This document shows positions 37,433 through 49,200 of a stretch of 64,000 nucleotides of DNA, piece after piece; within the stretch, counting starts at the first letter, position 1, and each line of letters opens with the position of its first letter. Location of the stretch: NCBI GenBank assembly GCA_905178155.1, contig CAJINV010000004.1, positions 4,458,518 to 4,522,517 of the forward strand, given 5' to 3'. The notes under the pieces are model-generated. The model worked only from the letters and a program-made list of their open reading frames with translations. It was not told the DNA's origin and did no database searches. The stretch is from Amoebophrya sp. A120 (lineage: Eukaryota > Sar > Dinophyceae > Syndiniales > Amoebophryaceae). Made by a program: the position numbers and the translations under genes.

Positions 37433-38009
37433 AATGCGTGGGCAGCGAGGTCATGCAAGCGAAGCTCGTGCTGGAGCATGAGCAACCACGGAGCGGGCCC
37501 CGGGTTGCGCCTGCTGCCTGCCGCAGCCGCCCCGCCCCGCCCCGGACGGTCTCTAACGGGGCCCCCGGGCCCGCGCTCTCACTCGTGCCCGTGTGCCACC
37601 TCCGCCGCAGCTACGAACCCGGTAGGAAGGCCAAGGGGCCGCGGCCCTTGTCTACGCTAAGCAACGGAGAAACGAGCGCGCGACGATGATGATGCCGCGC
37701 GCTCGGCGAAAAGAAGCCAAGCGGCGCGAGGCTTTTTTTAGGGGGGGCAGGGGCGTGGATTGTGTCGGAGAGCGCCGCCGCCTCGGGCGGGCGGGCCGGG
37801 GCCGGCACGCAGGGCGGGTGGGGCCGCGCCCGCCGGGGAAGAGGGCGCCTGTTCTCGTATTTCGATCGCCCGGGGCGCTGGTTTCGCTCTTTGCTCCAGT
37901 GGCGCATCGAGACGGGCCCGCCGCGCGCCCGTAGACATCCAACCGCACAGCGATGGGTCTGCGGGCAGTGCGCCTCCGAGACAGCCCGGCGCGCGCCCAG
38001 GCGTTGTTC
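37433..38009. other. GC-rich island between the two duplicate copies
   Basis: Extremely GC-rich, with runs of CCCCGCC and GGGCGGGCGGGCC. Open frames on both strands look compositional. It starts abruptly where the truncated gene copy breaks off. Confidence 0.6.
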
Positions 38010-39075
38010 TTGTCGCCTTTTTCCGGGCGCGGGCGCCGGGGTGTTATTCCTCCGGCAGCCCGCGCAGGTGCAGGTCGGGGCGCCGCCCTTTCGGCTGGTA
38101 ACTAGGTTTATTGCGAAACGAGCCCTGTTCTGGGCCGGGCAGCTCGATGAAGTAAGAATAGGCTAGGCGGTGCTCCGGTTCGATTTGCTTATTGGGCGTG
38201 CCAGTATGATTCAGTTTGCTCCTGCTAGCCCCTGTTGCCTTGTGCTTGTCGATGAGAGAGAAGCGTGGTGGGCCAGCATAGGAGGAGGCATCAGCTCCTT
38301 TGTTCAGCAGCAAGTCAAAAGCTTTTCCGAGCTTTAATATTGGGAGGTTTTGTTCACGACTCACTGTCACTATTATTGATCCCCGCCATGCTGCATGAGG
38401 ATGAGACGAGCGTCTGGTTGAAACTTTATTGAGGAGGGGCGTAGTAAGATAGAGGGGAGAATTTGCCATGAGTTTGAAGTAGACTTAAACGCACAAAACC
38501 AGTACGACAAACTGTCGAGCGACGAGCTTTGCAATGGGTCAGTTTGAGCAGAGGGAGCGACTGTGAAACGGCCTAGTTCTTTTTGAGGTGGTGGCTCCTA
38601 ACATGTGCTGATGTCTTCCTCTTCCGAGTAAGCATTTTCTTAACTACCTCCAGGGCCGGTCCATATTTTCCCCTAGTCCTACTATAGATTTAGATATCAA
38701 TATTAGTCCCCTTCTACGTTGCTCGTTGCGACTCTGTCTATCCATTGTATTGACGTACACAGACCACCACGTCGATGCACGCTCCCTTCATACTGCCAAT
38801 CATGGACGTAGTTTACCAGTACCCTAGAAATAGAAGGCTCACACACTAGGATACATGCAGAACAAGTTCTCCCTCTCGTGCGACACTTTTGGGCGACCAT
38901 TTTTTACTTCGTGCGATTCACAATTCTATTGTTTCCCTACCCCACCTACTAGTGCTAGTGAAGATTTGTGAAACCATCGAGCCAACACCGACATCAAAAA
39001 ATGGTTCGCATCCTCGCCTCCGGCGACGTGGTCACGGACAACGACCCCCGGGCGAAGTCTCTGATCGAGAGCTCG
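38010..39075 (+). repeat. Segmental duplication, copy B
   Basis: Intact counterpart of copy A. It contains the upstream region and first 25 codons of the gene at 39001. Offset to copy A is exactly 1,667 bp at the start codon. Confidence 0.9.
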
Positions 39076-41254
39076 CGGCCCCAGGATGTCATCGAACTTT
39101 ACGTCCTCCCTAAATTTGGCGTCGGCAAACAAGCCCCAACCTCCTCCAAACAACTTCCCCAGGCTCGTATCGTAACCGCGCAGGATGGGGATGGTACAGC
39201 TTCCGGCGGAACAGGTTCCTTCCTCGAAACGGGCAGCAAGATTTTCCTCTACGGTGCCTTCTACTGCCTTCTGTTTTTCTGTTCCTGGCTGGGCGGGTCG
39301 GGATTGAACGCAGCGCTGCAGCAGAGATTTGGTGGTAGCACGAGCGCGCCGACTACACCTCCAACGCTCGCGGCGATTGTCGATCAACAGGCGGAGCAGC
39401 AGGTAGCGGCGCAACAAGGCAGTTCAGACGGCACGGAGACGTTCTTGCGGTTCGTGCTCGCGTTTCACACCTTCTACGATTTTCAGGACAGAATCTTATT
39501 TTTCCCGACCTGGTACAACCTTTCTTCCGCAAAATCGTACTCTGGAAGGAGTTATCCTGTGCAAAAGTATCGCACTCGTAGTAATTGCAAATATGCATCA
39601 TGGCGAATATTTTTCCTAGGGAAAAACAGCATTACAAATTCCACTTTCCTGCTTGCCCAAATTTGTCATGCAATTTATACTTGTGCGATACTTCTGCAAA
39701 AATGCATAGGAGTATCAACGAGTCCACCGCGATGCAACTGAGTAACACCGAGGCGGGCAACGGAGTGTTGACCAGTCTGAAAATTTTCTTCCAGCTCTTC
39801 CTCATCTATACCTGCTTGTCGCTGTTGCTCTTCGCGGAGTCGCCCAGTTTGGTTTTTTTCTCCGGGTTTCTGTTCGCGTTTTACAAGCTGTTTTTCCACT
39901 ACGTTGACTCCACGATCGCGGTGAAACTGGGCCCCATGGCGGTGATCAGTCCGTACGTCACGTTTTACTGGGTGTCAATCTTCGGCGGCATATTGTTGTA
40001 TGGCTACTGCTGCGCGGATCGCTGTTTTCTCATGGAAATCCTTCAGCAAAACGTGGACCCCTTGTGCAGCGTGAAGCAAAATCCGAGTCAAGGTAAAAAT
40101 ATACTGCCTCATCTTAGGACAGTTTTCATCAAGCTTTGCCTTCCTTCTGTGGCTCCTCCTCCACCTTACAATCAAGTGGAGAAAAGTAAGTAGCCTGCTT
40201 TCTTGCATCTGAGAGAACAATGTAATGAATTACTATACAAATTTCGTAAATCATGCACAAAGAAACGTACGGCAACACCATAAAAAACAGATCTCGTCTT
40301 TTCCTTCCTTCTCCGCCTCATCCTCGCGAGCCATTTTCTCGCGGAGCTGCAAACCAAGATCAACCACCGCCAGCACTGGGTCGACGTGATTGCGAAAGTG
40401 CCAGCCTTCGCCGACAAGGCCGACCGACTCATGTCGTTGATTACGACCCTATATCAAATGTAAAAATGTCTGGGTCTGGAAGAATGCGCGATTTGTCATG
40501 CAGCTTTTCCATGACCCATGAGGTCTGGAATGCGGGACCTAGCATGACAGATTCTGCGCGACCTTTCTCATGCCTATCCTGCATGAGAAACTGCCTCCCG
40601 ACTTGGCCAAAACTGGACGACTTTTGGTAATCATGCAACACAGATTTTTGCATGCTGCAGATTTAGCATGACAAGTTGCACTCTTCCAGACCCAGACATT
40701 TTTACATTTGATACCCTACTAATCATCGGTTGCAGTACGCTGATCTGCGGAAACCTCGTGTGCGACTACCTGCTCCCGCAAATCCCACTATGCATTGCAA
40801 ATATGTCTGGGTCTGGAAGGATGCAACTTGTGATGCTACCTTTGGACCGTACATAAAATCTGTATTGCATGAACAGCAAAAGAGGTGAAATTTGTGCTAC
40901 GCGGAGACGGCATTTCTCATACTGTATGAGCATCAGAAAGCCTTCGCAGAATCTCTAAAGCTAGGGCATGCATCACAGACCTCGTGGGTCATGAAAAACC
41001 TGCATGACAAACTCCTGCATTCTTCAAGACCCAGACATATTTGCATTTGATACCCACTTCTCCAGGACCATCTTTACGGCTTGACCGTGCTCTACACAAC
41101 GATCATGACCTTCTCGCTTTTCCTCGTCCAAGCGCCCACAACGTTTATGTTCGAGGGTGGAAGCTTTGGGACGCATATGGAGGTGCAGTCCTGCGGGGTG
41201 TCGGCGATGGCGGGGGTGTTTTTAGTTGGGTGGATGATGGTGCCAGAGTCATAA
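39001..41254 (+). CDS. Multi-pass membrane protein, N-terminus resembling FAM241 (DUF4605)
   Basis: Exons 39001-39552, 39714-40092, 40291-40451, 40719-40788 and 41058-41254 give 452 aa in phase. Intron 40093-40290 is GT-AG; the other three are introners. The first residues, MVRILASGDVVTDNDPR, recall the N-terminus of FAM241 proteins as I remember it (MVRILANG...DDDPR). Hydrophobic segments follow: IFLYGAFYCLLFFCSWLGG, FFQLFLIYTCLSLLLFA, SLVFFSGFLFAFYKLFFHYV, VTFYWVSIFGGILLYGY, LVFSFLLRLILASHFLA, LLIIGCSTLICGNLVCDYLL, LTVLYTTIMTFSLFLVQA and VSAMAGVFLVGWMMV. Animal FAM241 proteins are short with one helix, so this is a longer protein or a distinct family. Localisation is probably the endomembrane system; function is unknown. 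The stop at 41252 is assumed final, though exon-like pieces follow. Confidence 0.85.
39553..39708. mobile_element. Introner, family A, 156 bp
   Basis: Duplication ggagt (39548-39552 and 39709-39713). Left TATCCTGTGCAAAAG, right CTTCTGCAAAAATGCATA. Excision joins SGRS-INES. Confidence 0.95.
40452..40713. mobile_element. Introner, family B, 262 bp
   Basis: Duplication cccta (40447-40451 and 40714-40718). Ends are TATCAAATGTAAAAATG and CATTTTTACATTTGATA, an exact 17-bp inverted pair. Excision joins ITTL-LIIG, restoring a membrane helix. Confidence 0.96.
40789..41052. mobile_element. Introner, family B, 264 bp
   Basis: Duplication cccac (40784-40788 and 41053-41057). Left TATGCATTGCAAATATG, right CATATTTGCATTTGATA. 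Excision rebuilds Leu (PQIP-L-LQDH). Only 70 coding bases separate it from the preceding family B copy. Confidence 0.95.
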
Positions 41255-43261
41255 TCGTGAAAGTGTACGAGTAGAGACGATATCAATAGAAAGAACAGGC
41301 CGCAACCGGCGCAGCGAATGTTGTGCCATGTTAATGTTTTGTTTTTGGTTCGCATTTTTCGCGCAGGCGAAAATTTATTTTCCCTTGTCGTGACGGTCAT
41401 GATAGACGTCTCCCACGTCGCATGAGAAGTTTTCAACATCTTTGAAGCATTTACAGGTCAACAGCGCGCCTGTCGTGTGTTTCAAATTACAGCATACAAC
41501 ACGATATCGATAAACATGAACAATTCGCCGGAAGGTAAACACTATATATGAAAATAAGCAAGAAAAAATTTCTTTCTGTGATCCACCTCGTCTTCAGGCC
41601 TCAGCTACATGGATGCGAGATCGAGAAGAGCGTAAGTAGCAATTCTTCTAGTACAGGCAACGAAAAGAAGACCAAAAGCGCTGTGGTTCTGATGTTGCTC
41701 CTCGCGATTAAATCCAAGGGCAAGGTTTGTTTTACGAGGTATTGTAAGAAAAATGAAAGTAGTTAAAGATGAACTAGAAGCTGCAGCTGGGCTGCAAGAA
41801 CCAAGCTCCTCATTTTTTTTTTTTGGCGGAGTGACTCGTAGAAAAAACGATGTGTAGAATTGTGTAAGTTTGTTGCACATCATGGTAAAAAAGCTGCACG
41901 AATAAGCGATCATGAAAACGTGGCGAGCCCGGGACAGGGACTTTTCTGAACAGGTGGATGTGAAAAACGAAGTTAAAACGATAGAGGCTGAGATGGATGT
42001 GTTTCTAGTTCTATCGCGCTGCAACTTGCGGGGAGGTTGTTCCGCAAGGTGCTTGGTTTGATGTTCTTGTAACGCTGCGAGCACGGGCAGCTGCAACGGG
42101 TCAAATGTAAGCAGGAACAGGAAGGACGAACGTAGTAATACAAGCTGGAAGCTGCGTTCTCCTTCTGCTCGTTGAAGTGGATGAGATCTAGATGCAGTTT
42201 TCTCCCGGTACCGTGGCAAGGAAAAGAAAACTCTCGACAGATTCACAGTAGCACTAGCACCATGAGGACGATGCCGAGCCCAAGAGCAAGACCACAGATC
42301 TTTATTTTCATAGTATCAACGTGCGATCGTGATTCCAAAAGCAAAGGTCGTGTGCAGATGGGTATCAATTTCAATGTGCAGTAGTTGTATGCTGAAGCGA
42401 GGATCCGCCAGATCCTCTTTTTCTTGTAGGTACCGTGAAGCATGATCTGTTTCGGTTTTCCGTTCTTGCCAATGCCGATTTTCTCCTGCGAAGAACATAG
42501 CTACATCAAACGATTGATGTGAACCGCACAATTGTTTTCCAACATAGGAGTTGAATTTGTTCAACTCAATAACCAAGAAAGACCGAACGCACAATATCAC
42601 ACTTTTTGTCCCCATCGAGCGCAACACACTGATCTACTTTCACCCTTCTTGTATGATCCTCTCCGAAACAACATTTCAGATTTAGGAGCAGCACCGTCAA
42701 GACCAATTCTACTGTAAGACTTACAGAAGATTTCCATTTTATCATAATTGTGCGTGCGTACGAAAAGGATCCTTTTTTGCGGCGAAACAGAAGTCGGCTT
42801 CGACTTGATAAAGGATCTGTTTCTGCTTGTCTGTGACTTCGCAGAAGATGCGGCGTTCTTTTGGAATAGACTTCTCTCGTTGATAAGCGATAGACTTGGT
42901 CAACATACGTATTTTTCCAACATACTACTTGTACGTCCACCGGGGGGCTGCAAGCTAGCAACACGTCCACAAGAATTATAGACTATCCGAAGTCTGTTTG
43001 TTGTTGGTGTGACCGTGACCGTCTATGATGTGATTTGGCGCATATTGATTTTGAGTTTCAAACAACCCGGCTGATCTATCTTCCTGATCAACAGTTACAG
43101 TTCTTGGTTTGGTTCGCGGAGGTGTGCCACTTAGAAGTCCAATCAGTGGCGGAAGAGCCACTTAGAAGGACGACACATACTATCTCTAACATTTTTTGAC
43201 GACCGTATCTTCGTGTCTTCATTGTCATTTTTATTTTTCATCTCTTCCTCAAGATACAACA
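41255..43261. other. Intergenic region with minus-strand ORFs
   Basis: AT-rich. A forward exon-like piece (about 41599-41630) is bounded by CAG and GTAAGT but could not be linked. Minus-strand frames exist at 41605-42246 and 42566-42970. No introners were seen in these 2 kb. Confidence 0.45.
42566..42745 (-). CDS. Possible small secreted cysteine-containing protein
   Basis: On the reverse strand ATG at 42745 opens a 59-codon frame beginning MIKWKSSVSLTVELVLTVLL, which looks like a signal peptide. A short mature part with several Cys follows (KCCFGED, VDQCVAL, KKCDIV). It may continue by splicing into the frame 42316-42627. Length is too short for confidence. Confidence 0.3.
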   Translation of the reverse strand: MIKWKSSVSLTVELVLTVLLLNLKCCFGEDHTRRVKVDQCVALDGDKKCDIVRSVFLGY

Positions 43262-46200
43262 ATGAGGCTTCTCTTGCGCGTTGCAGCCGCTGCCGGCTGC
43301 ACCGTTGGTGCGGTGAATGCTTCCTCTAGTGCGTCGAGTGGAGCCAGGGGTGGGCCAGCGTATAGATTGATTCCTTGTTCAGAGCATTTTTTGTTTTTCG
43401 CTTCAGCTGGTGCGCGAGATTATTTAAGTAGCTGTTTCTCCATAGTTCATTTTGTGGGTATGAATGTTCTTTGTTCGTCGCGTTATTAAACCAGACCATG
43501 AATAACCTACATCTACATGAGATCAAAAATGTGGTACCTCCGGATTTGCTTCGTACAGGAATAAAAACTTTCAAGAACTCTCCGAAGATTTTATTGCGGA
43601 AGTCGCTGCGTGTGTTTGCTTCGGCACCGCTTAAAAAAGCACCGCTTGCAGTTGCCAAAAATCATTTTTCAATACTATTCTGAACAGGAACGCCCAAGAG
43701 GACGAGGCTCCACCGGCAGGAGCTCCTCCAGTCAACAAGAAGAAGCAGACCACCCTGTTGCATTGGCAACAAGTGTACGGGTTCCAGCAGTTTCTGGAAA
43801 AGGAACTCAATCCCAGCCAGTGGTCCGGGCCCGGGGTATACAACTACCTTACGAACGCGTTCGGGACAACGCTCGACTCGCAGCTCCACCTGCGTATCAA
43901 ATGCAAAAATGTCTGGGTCTGGAAACTTGTGATGCACGAAAGGGAAGAGTAAGCTCACTGTATGTAATGCGCTGTCCATATGGGATTCTCAATTGTTACA
44001 TTCTCAACTGTTACATGAATTTGTGATGCAAGAATGGCAACAGGGAAAGGCCAGATTTTGAACCTCTTGCAATACAAATTCGGCACAGATTCTGATCCTG
44101 TTTAGCCCTTCCAAAATTTGTCATGCGAAGTAGCTTCATTTTGTGGACGTTGATGCTCGTTTTGCATGACAAATCATGTAACAGTTGAGAATGTCACATT
44201 TGAGAACGCCATAGTCCAGCATGACAAGTTTTTCCGTGGTTCAGAGTTGCGTAATCCGCATGAGAGACTGCGTTTTTGCATGACAGATAGCGAACCCTTT
44301 TCGCGGGCACGCAATACAGAGTTCAGAGTCATGCCAGACTAGCATGACAAATCTGGCAATCTTCCAGACCCAGGCACTTTTGCAATCCATACTGCGGGCG
44401 CGCGAACAAATCAAGCCACAATTTCGCAAACTCACTTATGGCGTTCTCAACTGTTACATCCTCAACTGTTACGCGGATTTGTGATGCAAGAACTGCAACA
44501 GTGAAATAGGGGATCTTGCGCTTCTTGCATGACAGATTTGGCAAAGATTCTCAGCCTGTTGGGCTCGTCGGGAATTTGCCATGCGAAGCAGCTTGATCAT
44601 GTCGATTCTGATTGCAATTTTGCATGACAAATCGTGTAACAGTTGAGAATGTAACATTTGAGAACGCCATAGCACCCCTGGAGCAGCCAACTGGAGCGAA
44701 AAAGAGTTTGGAAGCAACGCAAAGTGGACTTTCGCTATCAAAAGTGAGATGCAAGAAGTAGAAGAACGGGGTCCTGTGATAATATTTTCAAATGATCGCC
44801 TTTGGATTTTTTGGCTTCGTACTCTTTGTGCAATTCGAATAAATGATACGCGATTCGTTATGCGTTTATGTCATGTAGCTCGCAGCTTCGCTGCTTCCCG
44901 CTCTCTTACTTATCTCTCATGATCTTAAGAGCGATTTATTGATTCTCATTCCTCAGTACTTCTTCTTTTTGCTTGTCGTAGTTCCATATCTGGTGACGCG
45001 GTACTAGAGCTAACCGAAGTGGACAGGATTCTCAGGAATGCGAAGGAGCACGTACCCGACGGTCAGGCTGCAAAGTTTCTCAGTGAGGTAGTGAGCGCTC
45101 CGCTGAAAAAAGCGAGCCTGCCTGACATACTGCTGAAAGCTATGGTACTGATTTTAAGAATCAATTCGAGGACACTATTTTGACTTTAATGTATTAATTT
45201 GTATGTCGAGCCTGTTGCTGAAGCGTCGTGATGACTGATATTTACTTCTGGACATGGGTAATGCGAAGGCAAGAACATCAAAAGCAATTTTTTCAGGTAA
45301 CTTTCGCATTCGAGCTCGCTGAAGATAGCCCCATAGCGGATTTGTTTTTCGCCTTCCAGAGCAATGGGGGCGCACGGAACACTCATGTTGTTATGGTATA
45401 GAATTCAGTATTCAAGAGTTTGAAAAATTGAAATTTCTTTATTTTTTTTACAACAAGTTAAGTTTTCTGTATGTAGTTTGCAGCGTACAACTACTATCAT
45501 GAGCAAGTTTCTGCATTAATCCTCCACCTTGGTCATTCACTAGCAAGCTCTCTGAAGCTTTTCATGCATCTCCTCTCCAGGCTCGGCCGGTCTGTGCGGG
45601 TTTCGATCCAAAATCCATCGAGCAGGCCATGAAGTTGAAGCCGGAAGCAACTTATGCCCTGCAAAAGTATCGCACTAGTAGTTGTTGACACGGCATTACA
45701 AAGTTCGTTTCCCACAACAAGCTTCAAGGAAAGCTGAATAACAATAAAGTGGTATTTGTCCTCATGCAGCTCAGGATCCGGAAGCAGAGCATATCAATAG
45801 CAATAGCAAAATTGTGATGCCCCATTACTGAAATAGAAATTTGTATGATGATGAATACAAAGATACTTCTGCAATGCATACAAGCTCCCCCACCGCGACC
45901 GCGACCCTGGACAAGACTTTTCCCGCTCTAGTGGTCTTCGACAAAACCGGATTCGACACGGAGAAGGCGAAGCTGCAGCTGCTCTCCCCGGCGGACGCCG
46001 TGAACGTGATTCGTTTGTGCAGCATTTGGGCCTTCCAAAACCAGATCTGGCTGACTAAGATCGAGGGCAAGGCCTCGGGCGTGAAGAGGTTTGGGAAAAA
46101 AGGCCTCACGTCCGACCTCTTCGTCGCCGACGTGTTATGATCCTAGTGTGCAAAAGTAGCGTACTCGTACTGGTACTAATTCGTCGCGATCACTTGCATG

Positions 46201-49200
46201 ATAAGTACACGAATCATTTTTTTCCTGCTGACGAAATGTAAATGTTGTGTGGTGGAGGTTGTTCACAATAACTACTAGTACAAGCATACGATAGACTTTT
46301 GCATTGTATACGCTCTCGGAGACGAGAAGATATACCGGACTGGGAAGAAACTGTACGACATCGTGCTCCAAGACGGCGGGAAACACGCAAAGAACATGAT
46401 GGACGAGTACTACAAATTCAAATTTCTGGTGTCAACATCTACCCTATGAGCCTTAAAAAATTACGGTATGATTATTGGAAACGGTTACGGTATGAATTAG
46501 AGCAATGCTGATGTTGTATTCCGGCGACAGCACACTGATAACAATAATATCCAACATAGGTTCACGCCTCTGATGCAGAACGCCTACTGCCCGGCGAAGA
46601 CCGGCACCGCCACGGTAAATCCAGGTGAAGATGAAGTTGCGGAAGACAACCCGGTTGTGAAGAACGCCCAGTTGAAAGAGGCAGAGCTGTACGGCAATTT
46701 TGCAAAGGAAAAGGTGGGCAAAGTCCTCAAAGACTTCGACAAGGACTATCCACAGGAAAAAAACCATCCACATCCATTTTTTGCATGACAAGCACTTGAT
46801 TTGATGCGTGTTTTGCATGACAAATCGGATGTGGATAGGTTTTTTTCTGTGGATAAGGACCTGTACAAAACCATCCAGACCGTGCACGACATCCCCGTGG
46901 GCGTGAAGTTGAACCTGAAGCACCGACCTGGTGGCCTGGTGCAAAAGTACCGCACCATCGCGAAGGAAATCCAGCCGCTGCAAATACTGAAGCGCGCGAC
47001 CATCCTGACCGCGGGCGCGATGACCCTGCCGCCGGTGCTCGTGGCGGCGAACTTGGTTCTCATGTACGCCATGACACTCTGCGCGATCATGGCCCCGCCC
47101 ATGGCGGCCATGAGCTTCCGAGAAATCATGGACAAAGCGATCAGCCCGGCAGCGCAGCGCCTCGTCGACGCCATTCCCTTCAACGTCGCACCCTACTCCT
47201 ATCCAAGCGCAGCACAGCGGCCTCTCCTCTGCTCGTCGTCCCTCTTTTTAGAATTCGAAGGTAAATGAAATGAAGCAAGTGCAGCAACGGGTGTACTATA
47301 ATTATCATCGCGTTAGCATCAGCTGTATGAACTTCGAGCTGTTGTACTAGCCGATCTCTGTCCTCGCACTTTATAATCATGAAACGTAGGTGGAGCTGCG
47401 CAGCTGGTGCAATATTTGGACTTGCTTGTGCAGAATTGAGATGTAGTGGGACTGAGTAAAAAGAAAAGACGGGGACGAGATGCGGAGGTTGTGCACTTTC
47501 ATAACGGATTGGGCAAGGTGGTTCGCCCGGTTGTGAAGCATGGAGCGGCGTTCCTCACTGGTATAGTACGTTTTTTTCGTTGAAGATGAAGTATGCATAA
47601 ATTAGTATGAGCTCATCTATCAGGAGCACCGCAGCCACTGTATTACTTTTACGACATCAACAGTAGAAGTCCTGTCGCCCCATCCTCGCACCACAGGTCA
47701 AGAACCCGCCGCCGCTGGGCCGAGTGAGATTGCGGACGGTGGGGCGAACCGCGTTCTGGTGGATCACCTTCCTTCCAGTATCGATATCCCGTATGTGAGA
47801 GAGCGCGCCGGGCACTACATGAATCAGATGCAAGAGTTGGCCACAAACCATTGTTACGCATTCACGGAGGATCCGAAGGCCTACCTAGCGTCCACAGGAA
47901 GCAGCCTTGCCAACTACTCGGCGCCCGTTCTGCAGAGTCTCCAGGGTTTCGCGACGCTTCAATTCCTGATGCCCCCTACCGAAGGGGATGTTCCGTCTAT
48001 GACCTCGTCGACTCAGGGTTACGACACGGACAGCGCTGCCGCTATTGCGAGTGCTGTGAGCGGGGGCCCAATGTCTGCCCGGCTGTTGGTGGACCAAGTT
48101 CTGTCGCTTCCCGGCGATGCGGCGAGCGCAGTGTACAACGGCGTGATCACGTAAGGGAGTGCACAACTACTCCCCCTCCCCCCCATTTGTATTGCATGAA
48201 CAGCAACGCAAATAACGCCACACCTGGAGCCTGTGCATGACAAATTCATGCGCCTTCTTGTGTAGTACTGTTTGGGCTTGTTCCGGAATCCGTCATGCAA
48301 ACAGTGCCACAGGGAAGCACTTGGATTTGGGGTTTAGCATGACAAATGAGGGGGAGGGGGAGTTGTGCACTGTCATATCACGGGGACACACGACTCTTTC
48401 ATGCTGGGTTTGGAGCAAGACGCGCTGAACTACATCCAGGACCAAGTGCCTTTCAAAGCGATTCTGTGGGGCTCGTACACCTACCTAGCTTTGGTGATCA
48501 CCAAGTACATCGGTGTCCAGTGGATCATGCAACTGCGCAGCAAGAAGGTATGCGTTGCAAATATGTCTGAGTCTGGAAACTTGTGATGCTGGGTGGCGTA
48601 TCATGATGAGGTCACAAGTGCTGGCTCCGCATGACGCGTTTCTCTTTCTGAGCTTCTAGGTGTTGCCTATTCTGCATGACAAACTGCGTTTCTACATAAG
48701 CCGGCCACAAAAGTAAGTTTGTGATCAACAAGTTTGTAAGACTAACCCGTCAAGGCCACACCGAATTTCCACCTTGCTCGCGGGCTTGGATGGTAAGGGG
48801 GTTCTGCCACAAGTAGGGCCCACTGGTTGTAGTTACGCGTAAGCAATCGATAACGGTTCTGCGGCTGCGGCCGGGTGGTAGTTAGGAAGTGGATCGGGTA
48901 TCCACCTAGGGGTATTGGCAGAGGCTAAATCTGTCCCAACGCCCAGGCATTGGCAGAGGCTAAATCTGTTCTAACGCCAACCCGCCAGGAGTTAAATGGT
49001 TACTACTACTACTACTACTACTACATAACAGAAATATGGAGCTCCTGGGTAACGTGCATGACGATGACAGACTTAAGAGTCATGCCAGACAAGCATGACT
49101 TCCAGACCCAGACACTCTTGCACTTGATAGAAGGACGGCAGGGACAAATTGCTGGAGAAAATCAAGTTTGGAAACAAGGTCGTGCAGGAGAAAAAGGAGA

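Larger units (their letters stand above)
48549..49129. mobile_element. Introner, family B, expanded to 581 bp
   Basis: Duplication gaagg (48544-48548 and 49130-49134). This is the only exact duplication that allows GT-AG borders at precise excision (register g-TATGCG to ATA-gaag). Excision rebuilds Asp (SKK-D-GRDK). The interior has a 30-bp direct repeat (48914 and 48949) and a TAC microsatellite, so foreign sequence has expanded it. Confidence 0.92.

Noticed and set aside
41599-41760. Possible extra exon after the membrane gene at 39001
   Set aside because: Bounded by CAG and GTAAGT, but the upstream gene already ends in a clean stop at 41252 and no donor links the two.
41605-42246. 213-codon minus-strand frame rich in Ser and Phe
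   Set aside because: Low-complexity composition, no recognisable features, overlaps an exon-like forward piece; insufficient support to call.
44982-45144. Acceptor at 44981 (CGTAG) in the gene at 43262
   Set aside because: Leads to a stop within a few codons in the incoming phase; the acceptor at 44956 keeps the frame open, though it is less pyrimidine-rich.
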